A stretch of DNA of 5,749 nt from Flavobacteriales bacterium. GTDB lineage: Bacteria > Bacteroidota > Bacteroidia > Flavobacteriales_D > Sanyastnellaceae. The notes beneath the pieces are model-generated. The model did no database searches. It worked only from the letters and a program-made list of their open reading frames with translations, and had not been told where the DNA came from. The position numbers and the translations under genes were made by a program. The DNA lies in the NCBI GenBank assembly GCA_947457325.1, contig CANGVU010000102.1, positions 1 through 5,749 on the forward strand, in the 5' to 3' direction. The first letter of the stretch is position 1. Each line of letters starts with the position of its first letter. Shown here one piece after another: positions 1 through 5,749 of this stretch.

Positions 1-1868
1 CTGGGTCCGTTATTATTGAAGAGTCGGAAATTACGGTGCCAGCTCCACCAGCTGTTTATGTGCCATATACGGGAACATATTTTAGTGGCAATACAGACCC
101 TATGCCTATTGATATTTCGGCAGTTGCGGATGGCACTGGTGTATGTTCCGAGTTTATTCAATGGGTTGTGGTGTCGGGAACAGCCACTTTTGCTGATCCA
201 TTGAGCGCTACAACAACTTTGATTATTGAAAGTGATGCCGTAATCGAGGCTCAGTTTGGTACGGGGAATACAGGTAACGTCATTACAACTGTTGATGTGC
301 TTCCTGCAGGATCTGGTTCGGTAGTTTGGAACGGAGTAAGCAATTCAACATTGCCGAGTCCAATAACTGAGATAGCAGGGACCAATGTTTCCGCTGAAGT
401 AGTTCCCAATGCTGGTTTTGTTTTTGACCATTGGGAGTCTAATTCAACCGCTATTTTACCCAGTGTAAATGATGTTGTAATTGATATCGTTCCTTGTTTG
501 GATGATGATTTGGTTGCTGTGCTTTTGCCTGTTTATGAGGTTGTAGTCAATGTTCTTGGAAATGGAGACGCTAACATCAATGGGCAGCCATTGAGCAATG
601 GTAACTTTAGTTTTCTAACAACAGATATTATCAACTTGAGTGCCCTTGAAAATGGACCTTGCGGACAGTTGATTTCATGGGAAATTGTATCGGGAACTGG
701 TGTTTTATCTGATGTTTCATCTTTGAATCCAACATTGACTATATCTTCTAATGTTGTTATTAATGTCAATTTCACATCATTGCCCCCCAATGCAGTCAAT
801 GTAGTTTTCAGCTCAGTTTATCCCGAAGCTGGGGGTATCATTTTTAACGGAACAACATATAGTGGTTTTCCTCAAACGATGACAGTAACCCCAGGTTTAA
901 ACTTGACATTTGAGGTTTGGGAGCAACCATGGTATGACTTTACGAATTGGGTGCCGACGAATTTTACAATATCACCCAACAACAGTGCTGCTATTATGAG
1001 CACTGTGATTTGCAGTGCTGAGAACATTGAAGTTGTTTTTGATTTCACGCCACATGCGTTAGTAACAATCGATAAGACACCCGCAAATATTGGTCAGGTG
1101 TTTTTAGACGGGGTAGAGATTCCAACATTGCCAATAACCTTTGATTGGGCCATTGGGGAGAATCATAATATTGGTGCATTAACACTGGTCCAGTGGACAG
1201 CCTTTGATCATTGGGAGTCGTTGGGAACCGCGTTGTCTCCAAATGCAACAGCGGGTACCATTGCTATTACTGTTAGTCAAGAAGATTCTATAAAGGCAGT
1301 ATTTGCAGAAATACCACATAGCTTGATTACGGTGCTTTTGGATGAACCATATTCGGGGATAATCAAAAGCAGCAATGGTGGGGCCAGTGATTATATGCTT
1401 CAGTTTGAAACAGCGCATGGCGTACCTGTCCAGTTCTCCGTTGAAGAGGATGAGTATTATGATTTTACAGAATGGACCAGCGCTCAAGGAAATTTAATTT
1501 CACCAACTTCGACTGATAAAGAGATTGAGATGGTCTTTTTTGCTCCAGACACTATAGTAGCGCATGTCAAACAAGAAATTTACAATTGCTATATACCCAA
1601 TTCATTTACACCAAACGGTGATAATATCAATGATTGTCTCGCTCCTGCTGGTAATGCATTGGACATAGAACGTTACTCTTTGATTATTTTTAACCGACAC
1701 GGAGAAGTAGTTTTTGAGACCAAAGATTTTGAAAAGTGCTGGGATGGATCATTAAGAGGAAACGGATATTATGTGCCTTCAGATGTTTATCATTATGAGT
1801 TGGTTGTAAAATCTGTATTTGATAAAGAAGCACAAAAAAGTACAGGAACCATATTGGTGGTAAGATAA
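1..1868 (+). CDS. Large secreted repeat protein with T9SS type B C-terminal sorting domain (3' part, start outside window)
   Basis: The frame is open from position 3 to the TAA at 1866-1868, giving at least 621 residues. The GTG at 36 lies inside the repeats and is not the real start, so the gene is cut by the window edge. Residues here are numbered from that GTG. About 510 residues form six beta-rich modules of 82-90 residues, each with an aromatic core such as FDHWES (130-135 and 390-395), FTNW (302-305) or FTEW (477-480); this is the style of divergent InlB B-repeats in bacterial surface proteins. From residue 515 follows a gliding-motility-associated sorting domain: SFTPNGD (523-529), IFNRHGEVVF (551-560), WDG (569-571) and a final GTILVVR. 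Such domains direct proteins through the outer membrane by the type IX system and are removed or used for surface attachment. An adhesin or matrix role is inference; no catalytic domain is visible in the part present. Confidence 0.9.
   Translation, partial: GSVIIEESEITVPAPPAVYVPYTGTYFSGNTDPMPIDISAVADGTGVCSEFIQWVVVSGTATFADPLSATTTLIIESDAVIEAQFGTGNTGNVITTVDVLPAGSGSVVWNGVSNSTLPSPITEIAGTNVSAEVVPNAGFVFDHWESNSTAILPSVNDVVIDIVPCLDDDLVAVLLPVYEVVVNVLGNGDANINGQPLSNGNFSFLTTDIINLSALENGPCGQLISWEIVSGTGVLSDVSSLNPTLTISSNVVINVNFTSLPPNAVNVVFSSVYPEAGGIIFNGTTYSGFPQTMTVTPGLNLTFEVWEQPWYDFTNWVPTNFTISPNNSAAIMSTVICSAENIEVVFDFTPHALVTIDKTPANIGQVFLDGVEIPTLPITFDWAIGENHNIGALTLVQWTAFDHWESLGTALSPNATAGTIAITVSQEDSIKAVFAEIPHSLITVLLDEPYSGIIKSSNGGASDYMLQFETAHGVPVQFSVEEDEYYDFTEWTSAQGNLISPTSTDKEIEMVFFAPDTIVAHVKQEIYNCYIPNSFTPNGDNINDCLAPAGNALDIERYSLIIFNRHGEVVFETKDFEKCWDGSLRGNGYYVPSDVYHYELVVKSVFDKEAQKSTGTILVVR
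15..527 (+). repeat. Protein super-repeat unit 1 (modules 1 and 2)
   Basis: First copy of a two-module unit in the surface protein. It contains Cys37, the W43-centred FIQWVVVSGT core, an N-G turn at 99-100, the FDHWES core at 130-135 and Cys154. It aligns without gaps to unit 2 at an offset of 172 residues (516 bp) from Cys37 to about Leu163. Before Cys37 small indels disturb the register. The repeat is clear at protein level but strongly diverged in DNA, so it is an old duplication. Confidence 0.75.
531..1043 (+). repeat. Protein super-repeat unit 2 (modules 3 and 4)
   Basis: Second copy of the two-module unit: Cys209, LISWEIVSGT around W215, N-G at 271-272, FTNW ending at W305, Cys326 and a closing EVVF. 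Each landmark lies 172 residues after its counterpart in unit 1. The cysteine pair in each unit is 117 residues apart, which would allow an equivalent disulfide in each copy; the disulfide itself is inference. Confidence 0.75.
1053..1568 (+). repeat. Modules 5 and 6 of the surface protein (cysteine-free B-repeat-like modules)
   Basis: Two further modules of about 84 residues (340-423 and 428-511). Each begins with a short hydrophobic strand after a Pro-His (HALVTI, HSLITV), has the aromatic core (FDHWES around W393, FTEW ending at W480), and ends in a hydrophobic strand (IKAVF, IVAHV). Unlike modules 1-4 they lack cysteine. The core tryptophans are 87 residues apart, close to the 88 between modules 4 and 5. 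Confidence 0.7.
1575..1865 (+). other. T9SS type B C-terminal sorting domain (gliding-motility-associated CTD)
   Basis: The last 97 residues match the known CTD pattern in order: an IPNSFTPNGD opening, a central strand with IFNRHGEVVF, the WDG turn, a YHYELVVK strand and a closing GTILVVR. Two points differ from the usual consensus: NRHG where NRWG is most common, and NDC rather than ND plus a hydrophobic residue after the opening. Three cysteines (518, 534, 568) are present. Presence of this domain implies the organism has a functional type IX system encoded elsewhere. Confidence 0.88.
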
Positions 1869-1884
1869 TTGACGTTTCATGTTG

Positions 1885-1892
1885 TAAATTTG
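1885..1892 (+). promoter_or_regulatory. Possible -7 promoter box TAAATTTG before the S41 protease gene
   Basis: TAAATTTG is an exact match to the Bacteroidota -7 consensus TAnnTTTG and ends 4 nt before the ATG at 1897. No TTG lies at the usual 17-23 nt upstream; the nearest, at 1869-1871, is only 13 nt away. Used as a promoter it would place the transcription start at or next to the start codon. Read-through from the upstream gene is the alternative. Confidence 0.35.
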
Positions 1893-1896
1893 AAAC

Positions 1897-3573
1897 ATGA
1901 AGAAAATCTTTTCGTTTGCCATTGCGTTTGTTTTGTTTTTAGTCACATCATCATTATTGGCGCAGCCAACGGTGAATCGATCTGAGACAACTGATAAGTT
2001 TGCTACTTTAATTCAATACATAGAGTCCATGTATGTTGATTCTGTCAACAGCAAAGAATTGGTGGAGAAAGCAATTATTCATTTGTTAGAAGAGTTGGAT
2101 CCTCATTCCACTTATATTTCAGCTGAAGAAGTTGCAGAGGCCAATGAACCTTTGCAAGGGAGTTTTGACGGAATCGGAATTCAATTCAATATTTTGCATG
2201 ATACCATTTTTGTGGTAGAGCCCATTCAAGGTGGTCCATCTGAAAAGTTGGGCATTCGAGCAGGAGACAAAATTGTTGAAGTAGAAGGAACCAAGATGGC
2301 TGGGGTAGGGATTAAGAATAGTGATGTTTTGGCCAAGTTGAGAGGGCCTAAAGGAACCAAAGTCAAAGTTGGTATTGAAAGAAAGGGATATGACAAGTGG
2401 ATGTATTTTGAAATAACCAGAGATAAAATTCCAATTTACTCGGTGGATGCAGCCTACATGATTGCTCCGGAAATTGGATATATTAAGGTCAGTCGTTTTG
2501 CTGCAACCACAACTGAAGAGCTGAAGAAAGGAATTTCAGAATTGAAAGCGCAAGGAATGAGAGATCTTGTTTTGGATTTGCAAGACAATGGAGGCGGTTT
2601 GTTGCGCTCAGCCATAGAGATGGGAGACGAGTTTTTAAGCGATGAATTGCCCAAGGATGCGCCTAAAAATGAGAAAGGAAAGCTTTTGGTTTACACAGAA
2701 GGTCGTGCATTCAAGCGTGAACCATTCAATACAAGATCAGGATTGCAAGGAAGTTTTGAAAAGGGTAGATTGGTAGTGCTAATTGACGAGAGTTCAGCTA
2801 GTGCGTCCGAGATTGTAAGTGGAGCAATACAAGATTGGGATAGGGGTGTAATCGTTGGTCGTAGATCCTTTGGAAAAGGATTGGTTCAACGTCCTGTGAA
2901 TTTACCTGATGGCTCTATGGTCCGATTGACAGTCCAAAAATATTACACACCTTCAGGTCGTTGTATCCAAAAACCATATGAAGATGGGAAGGATGATTAT
3001 TATGCAGATTACTCCAAAAGACTAAAAAGTGGTGAGTTTTTCTCGGCGGATAGCATCAAGTTTCCAGATTCATTGAAATATGAGACACGCATTACCAAGC
3101 GAACAGTATACGGGGGTGGTGGAATTATGCCTGATATTTTTGTGCCATTGGATACATCGGAAAACAGCAGGTATTTTAGTGATTTGATAAGGGTGGGTGT
3201 GCAGAATGATTGGTCCATGTCCTATGCCAATGCGCACAGAGATGAATTGTTGAAGACCTATCCTACAATGGAGGATTTTGCAAAATCATTTGTTATTCCG
3301 CAGGCCGAGCAAGATAAAATTGTTCAGATGGCCGAAGCCAAAGAGGTTCCTTTAGATGCCAAGGGGTATGAAAACTCAAAGCATGCGATCTTGGTTCGAA
3401 CCAAAGCTCTTTTGGCAAGAAATCTTTATGATAACGAAGCATTCTATTATTTAATCAATGATTTGAATCCAGCTGCGAAAAAAGCAGTGGATATTTTGAC
3501 GGATGGTACATATGATCAAATGAATTTAGATGTAAAAGGCCAAGAGAAAAGAAAAGTTCAACCAAAGAAATAG
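1897..3573 (+). CDS. S41 family C-terminal processing peptidase (CtpA/Prc type)
   Basis: Exported serine protease of 558 residues that would cleave proteins near their C termini in the periplasm or at the envelope. The ATG at 1897 is chosen because it directly begins a signal peptide: MKK, a hydrophobic stretch to about residue 21, and a likely cut in LLAQ at 22/23. An N-terminal helical region (about 30-85) is followed by a PDZ domain (about 88-165, with GIGIQF at 92-97 and LGIRAGDKIVEVEG at 118-131). The peptidase core runs from about 180 to 415, with DLQDNGGG at 227-234, SSASASEI at 299-306 and SFGKGLVQ at 324-331. Catalytic Ser302 and Lys327 are 25 residues apart, as in E. coli Prc and plant CtpA, and Gln331 follows, so the enzyme looks active. 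About 140 mostly helical, charged residues follow GGGGIMPD (406-413). The substrate cannot be told from sequence. The gene is 28 bp after the surface protein and 4 bp before the DUF1573 gene. Confidence 0.95.
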   Translation: MKKIFSFAIAFVLFLVTSSLLAQPTVNRSETTDKFATLIQYIESMYVDSVNSKELVEKAIIHLLEELDPHSTYISAEEVAEANEPLQGSFDGIGIQFNILHDTIFVVEPIQGGPSEKLGIRAGDKIVEVEGTKMAGVGIKNSDVLAKLRGPKGTKVKVGIERKGYDKWMYFEITRDKIPIYSVDAAYMIAPEIGYIKVSRFAATTTEELKKGISELKAQGMRDLVLDLQDNGGGLLRSAIEMGDEFLSDELPKDAPKNEKGKLLVYTEGRAFKREPFNTRSGLQGSFEKGRLVVLIDESSASASEIVSGAIQDWDRGVIVGRRSFGKGLVQRPVNLPDGSMVRLTVQKYYTPSGRCIQKPYEDGKDDYYADYSKRLKSGEFFSADSIKFPDSLKYETRITKRTVYGGGGIMPDIFVPLDTSENSRYFSDLIRVGVQNDWSMSYANAHRDELLKTYPTMEDFAKSFVIPQAEQDKIVQMAEAKEVPLDAKGYENSKHAILVRTKALLARNLYDNEAFYYLINDLNPAAKKAVDILTDGTYDQMNLDVKGQEKRKVQPKK

Positions 3574-3577
3574 TGAA

Positions 3578-4039
3578 ATGAGTAAAGGGATTAAAGTAGG
3601 ATTATTGATTTTTGTATTGGGAGCGGGAGCCTACGTTGGAGCTCAATTGATGGGACCAAAGGTGAGCAATATGCATATCAATACTGAAGCAGGAACGATA
3701 GGTAAGGCTTCACAAGAAAGAGAAAAAACAGCTATGAGCTTTGCGCAGACCTCACATGATTTTGGTGTTATCATGGAGGGAGAGGTCAAAGAATATTCTT
3801 TTCAATTTAAAAATACGGGGAATTCACCACTTTACATTGAGCATGCCAAAGGCTCATGCGGATGTACAGTTCCTCAGTGGCCCAAGGAGGCCATTGCTCC
3901 CGGTGCATCGGGACAAATTGTTGTTAAATTTAACAGTGCCAATAAAGTTGGGAAAAACTCAAAGAAGGTAACAATAGTAGCCAACACAGAGCCTATTAGC
4001 ACGGTGCTTACAATTACAGCGGATGTGAAGAGTAAGTAA
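3578..4039 (+). CDS. DUF1573 domain protein, N-terminally anchored or exported
   Basis: A 153-residue protein. Residues 5-24 form a hydrophobic segment after a short basic start (MSKGIK) and can act as an uncleaved anchor or signal peptide; there is no lipobox cysteine. After a polar linker, residues about 55-151 form a DUF1573 domain, an immunoglobulin-like beta sandwich common in Bacteroidota exported proteins. Visible hallmarks are HDFGVIMEGEVKEYSFQFKNTG (60-81 region), the SCGCT motif at 93-97, and the closing strands KKVTIVAN and VLTITADV. The start is 4 bp after the protease stop, so co-transcription is very likely and no separate promoter is needed. The domain's biochemical role is unknown; the two close cysteines (94, 96) could bind a metal or form a redox pair, but that is inference. 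Its end overlaps the convergent acyltransferase gene by 26 bp. Confidence 0.9.
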   Translation: MSKGIKVGLLIFVLGAGAYVGAQLMGPKVSNMHINTEAGTIGKASQEREKTAMSFAQTSHDFGVIMEGEVKEYSFQFKNTGNSPLYIEHAKGSCGCTVPQWPKEAIAPGASGQIVVKFNSANKVGKNSKKVTIVANTEPISTVLTITADVKSK

Positions 4040-5087
4040 ATCTGTTTTTCAACTTTAATACGGGTTGTTCAAACAGGTAGAAACTGATTGTTGCAATCAA
4101 GTAACAGAAGAATATCAAAGAGGTTAGGAATAGCCAAGGTTTGTGAGCGTACCCATGTGTCAGTCCCCATATAACAGCTGTTGCTTGGTATACGTAAAGA
4201 CCATAGCTTATTTTACCGGTGTAACTAAAGAATGAAGTGCATAGGACTTTGGTCAGCCAATGGTGGTCCCCAAGAGTAATGATTTTTCCAATTATTAGTA
4301 GGTATAAAATTGAGATCAAATTGTATTTGAACACTTGGATGATAAGTAACCCATCGGAAGAGAAAATTCCCCAAAGAACTACAGAAAGCGCTCCTACAGA
4401 CAAGAGTGCTGTATAAAATGATTTTTGTTGGAAGAAATTCAACTTTTGATTTTTCTCCATCCAAGCCAAAAGGGCACCTAATGCAATTTCATCCATCCTA
4501 GCAAAAGTGAAGAAATAGGTTTGGTATTGGAAGTATGCAAGTAAAAAGCGCACCAAAGCACTGATTATAATGATTGCTATAATCGGCTGGATAAGTTTTT
4601 TTATTTTGTAATACAATACAATGAATGGCCAAGCCAAATAAAAATGTTCTTCTACCGCCAATGACCAAAAATGTTTGGGACCAGCAGATGGCCATCTAAA
4701 AGTGGTGGCAAAGTCTTGAAGATAGAACCAATAATACCACTGAAGACTGATGTCAGGGCTTGGGGTATTGGTGAGAAAAGGAGCAATGAAATACTCACAT
4801 ATCAGGTAGAGGTAGTACAAAGGGAAGATTCGCAACGACCTTCTGATAATGAAATTTTTCCAGTAGTGGGTTGAATGAATTTGATCAAACAGAATTCTGG
4901 TAATGAGGAATCCAGAAAGCACGAAAAACAAAGAAACCCCGGTTTGTCCCAGGTAACCAATTTTCTGCAACAATTTCCCCCAATCACTCTGGAAGATGGC
5001 ATATTGACTGAAATGGAAGATCAGTACCAACAGAGCTGCAATGGCTCTTACGCCGTCAAGGGATTTGATGTACTTGGCTGAAGACAT
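4014..5087 (-). CDS. Acyltransferase-3 family (OafA/YrhL-like) integral membrane O-acyltransferase
   Basis: A 357-residue multi-pass inner-membrane protein of the family that transfers acetyl or other acyl groups to surface sugars, peptidoglycan or lipids. Family motifs occur in order: SLDGVRAIAALLVLIFHF (9-26, with the conserved His25), GVSLFFVLSGFLI (50-62), RRSLRIFPLYYLYL (82-95), WSLAVEEHFYLAWP (141-154), ARMDEIALGALLA (196-208), ISYGLYVYQ (293-301) and SFYLFEQP (335-342). Around ten hydrophobic segments are visible, and the length is normal for a stand-alone member without an SGNH domain, so it appears intact. The ATG at 5085-5087 immediately precedes the first motif. Its acceptor cannot be told; no other glycan gene is nearby. 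It lies downstream of rnpB on the same strand but behind a terminator, so it probably has its own promoter. Confidence 0.93.
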   Translation of the reverse strand: MSSAKYIKSLDGVRAIAALLVLIFHFSQYAIFQSDWGKLLQKIGYLGQTGVSLFFVLSGFLITRILFDQIHSTHYWKNFIIRRSLRIFPLYYLYLICEYFIAPFLTNTPSPDISLQWYYWFYLQDFATTFRWPSAGPKHFWSLAVEEHFYLAWPFIVLYYKIKKLIQPIIAIIIISALVRFLLAYFQYQTYFFTFARMDEIALGALLAWMEKNQKLNFFQQKSFYTALLSVGALSVVLWGIFSSDGLLIIQVFKYNLISILYLLIIGKIITLGDHHWLTKVLCTSFFSYTGKISYGLYVYQATAVIWGLTHGYAHKPWLFLTSLIFFCYLIATISFYLFEQPVLKLKNRFTYSSHPL

Positions 5088-5089
5088 GC

Positions 5090-5101
5090 TGTAAATTTAC
5101 A
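5090..5101 (-). promoter_or_regulatory. 12-bp palindrome TGTAAATTTACA with a -7-like box, before the acyltransferase gene
   Basis: TGTAAATTTACA is a perfect palindrome lying 2 nt upstream of the start codon. Read on the minus strand it contains TAAATTTA (5099-5092), a 7/8 match to TAnnTTTG, ending 4 nt before the ATG. It could be a weak promoter box, an operator, or both. No convincing -33 element is visible upstream; the T-run there belongs to the rnpB terminator. Confidence 0.35.
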
Positions 5102-5115
5102 CAAAACCCGCGTTG

Positions 5116-5145
5116 AAAAAGGTCGAGGCGCCAAAAGCGCCTCGA
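5116..5145 (-). terminator. Rho-independent terminator of rnpB
   Basis: Read on the minus strand, a perfect 9-bp GC-rich stem TCGAGGCGC / GCGCCTCGA (5145-5137 and 5131-5123) with loop TTTTG is followed by CC and TTTTT (5120-5116). The T-tract exists only on this strand. The stem begins 4 nt after the 3' strand of rnpB helix P1, so it ends the RNase P RNA transcript and separates it from the acyltransferase gene. Confidence 0.88.
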
Positions 5146-5149
5146 TGTT

Positions 5150-5512
5150 GAGATTACGTCATAAGCCGGGTTCTGTTCTGCTTTTGGCAGCTTCATCATT
5201 TATCTATGCGACCTACCCTCCAAGACCGGACGAGCCGCCCTTCAGTTTGCTTGCGCAAACATCCTTGGTCTACATGGTCTTACTGCCCACAAGGTTTACC
5301 TAGCCTGTCATTGTTGCCATTGACAGCGGTGGTCTCTTACACCCCCTTTTCACCCTTACCCCAATAATAAATTACCAGGGCGGTTTATTTTCTGCGGCAC
5401 TCTCTGTCCATTGCACGTTGATGCAATAGCCCGGGCTTTTCACCCGGTATGGCGCTCTGCGCAGCCCGGACTTTCCTCCCCAATTGCTTGAAGCGATGAA
5501 GTCTGTAATCTC
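5150..5512 (-). ncRNA. rnpB: RNase P RNA, bacterial type A
   Basis: Catalytic RNA of RNase P, which trims the 5' leader of precursor tRNAs. On the minus strand the universal elements appear in order: GGAGGAAAGTCCGGGCT (about 5479-5463, 5' strand of P4), GTAAGAGACCACCGC (5340-5326), AUAGAUAAAUGAUG (5206-5193), and ACAGAACCCGGCTTAT (5176-5161, 3' strand of P4). The ends are defined by helix P1: GAGATTAC (5512-5505) pairs perfectly with GTAATCTC (5157-5150). The length of about 363 nt is close to the 377 nt of E. coli. The long cytosine-rich aspect on the plus strand and absence of a matching ORF agree with an RNA gene. It has its own promoter (5517-5524) and terminator (5116-5145). Confidence 0.96.
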
Positions 5513-5516
5513 CCTG

Positions 5517-5524
5517 CAAAGTTA
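5517..5524 (-). promoter_or_regulatory. rnpB promoter -7 box TAACTTTG
   Basis: On the minus strand TAACTTTG matches the Bacteroidota -7 consensus TAnnTTTG exactly. It ends 4 nt before G5512, the first base of helix P1, so initiation there would give the 5' end directly. The -33 element is weak: ATG (5547-5545) in place of TTG at 20-nt spacing. Confidence 0.65.
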
Positions 5525-5550
5525 ATTCTGTTTCGTAACCATTTCATTTT

Positions 5551-5558
5551 TATTTTTG
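5551..5558 (+). promoter_or_regulatory. trmD promoter -7 box TATTTTTG
   Basis: TATTTTTG matches TAnnTTTG exactly and ends 4 nt before the trmD start codon. A CTG at 5528-5530 gives a two-of-three -33 match at 20-nt spacing. Since rnpB runs the other way, trmD needs a promoter in this 50-bp spacer, and this is the only candidate seen. It predicts a leaderless or nearly leaderless mRNA. Confidence 0.5.
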
Positions 5559-5562
5559 ACAC

Positions 5563-5749
5563 ATGCACATTGACATTCTTACCATTCTTCCTCGTTTATT
5601 GGATGGTCCATTTGCGGACAGTATACTTCAACGGGCGCAAAACAATGCCTTGTGCAAAATTGAGATTCACAACATCAGGGATTTTTCATTGGACAAGCAC
5701 AAAAGTGCAGACGACTATCAATTTGGAGGAGGTGCAGGTATGGTTATGC
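5563..5749 (+). CDS. trmD: tRNA (guanine37-N1)-methyltransferase TrmD, N-terminal part (cut by window edge)
   Basis: SPOUT-class enzyme that methylates G37 next to the anticodon, using S-adenosylmethionine, to prevent +1 frameshifting; essential or near-essential in most bacteria. The 62 visible residues match the family's N terminus: MHIDILTILPRLLDGPF (1-17), SILQRAQ (20-26), the IHNIRDF segment (35-41), DKHKSADDYQFGGGAGMVM (44-62). The ATG at 5563 is chosen because the family starts just before the IDI(L/I)T strand and no in-frame upstream start fits. No Shine-Dalgarno sequence precedes it. The remaining two thirds, including the AdoMet-binding trefoil knot, lie beyond the right edge. It diverges from rnpB, pairing two tRNA-maturation genes on one spacer. 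Confidence 0.95.
   Translation, partial: MHIDILTILPRLLDGPFADSILQRAQNNALCKIEIHNIRDFSLDKHKSADDYQFGGGAGMVM

Noticed and set aside
36..38. GTG at 36 as the start of the surface-protein gene
   Set aside because: The same frame is open upstream to position 3, and 36 lies within the first repeat module with no signal peptide after it. The gene simply enters from the left.
1..1868. Tandem DNA repeat or recent duplication in the surface-protein gene
   Set aside because: The modules are similar only at protein level and in spacing; the nucleotide sequences are too diverged to be a recent tandem repeat.
1874..1896. Inverted repeat GTTTCA / TGAAAC between the surface-protein gene and the S41 gene, as a terminator
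   Set aside because: The stem is only 6 bp, AT-rich, has an 11-nt loop and no T-tract after it, and it overlaps the putative promoter box; it is likely chance.
1995..2002. TAAGTTTG as an internal promoter in the S41 gene
   Set aside because: It matches TAnnTTTG but lies within the coding region with no start nearby; such matches are expected by chance in this base composition.
4671..5081. Plus-strand open frames at 4671-4874 and 4875-5081 opposite the acyltransferase
   Set aside because: Their translations look like no family, lack start-region signals, and lie antisense to a gene with clear family motifs.
5150..5512. A small protein gene in the 5150-5512 stretch
   Set aside because: The conserved RNase P RNA blocks and the perfect P1 pairing fully explain this region.

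Overview
The window comes from a member of the Bacteroidota, probably Flavobacteriia or a relative. Three things point there: a large secreted protein ending in a type IX secretion (gliding-motility type) C-terminal sorting domain, start regions without Shine-Dalgarno motifs, and TAnnTTTG promoter boxes typical of the phylum. The coding base composition is moderately AT-rich and looks the same throughout. I see no insertion sequence, phage gene, tRNA or CRISPR array.

Layout. Positions 1-1868 (+) hold the 3' part of a large surface or secreted protein. It is built from six beta-rich modules of the divergent InlB B-repeat type and ends in a T9SS type B sorting domain; its true start lies outside the window. 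Next, 1897-3573 (+) encodes a signal-peptide-bearing S41/CtpA-type processing protease with an intact Ser-Lys pair. Only 4 bp later, 3578-4039 (+) encodes a small membrane-anchored or exported DUF1573 protein, probably in the same operon. Its 3' end overlaps by 26 bp the 3' end of a convergent gene at 4014-5087 (-), a multi-pass acyltransferase-3 family membrane enzyme. Upstream of that, also on the minus strand, lies the RNase P RNA gene rnpB (about 5150-5512) with a strong intrinsic terminator at 5116-5145. Divergent from rnpB across a 50-bp spacer, trmD (tRNA m1G37 methyltransferase) starts at 5563 and runs off the right edge.

Functionally this is mostly ordinary chromosome: two core RNA-metabolism genes (rnpB, trmD), two envelope-protein genes likely co-transcribed, a surface adhesin-like protein and a glycan or lipid O-acyltransferase. 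I found no undescribed multi-gene system. The most interesting signals are small. The octamer TAnnTTTG (or a 7/8 match) sits exactly 4 nt before the start codon of three genes and exactly 4 nt before the predicted 5' end of rnpB, which suggests leaderless mRNAs. The surface protein also contains a gap-free 172-residue duplication with conserved cysteines.
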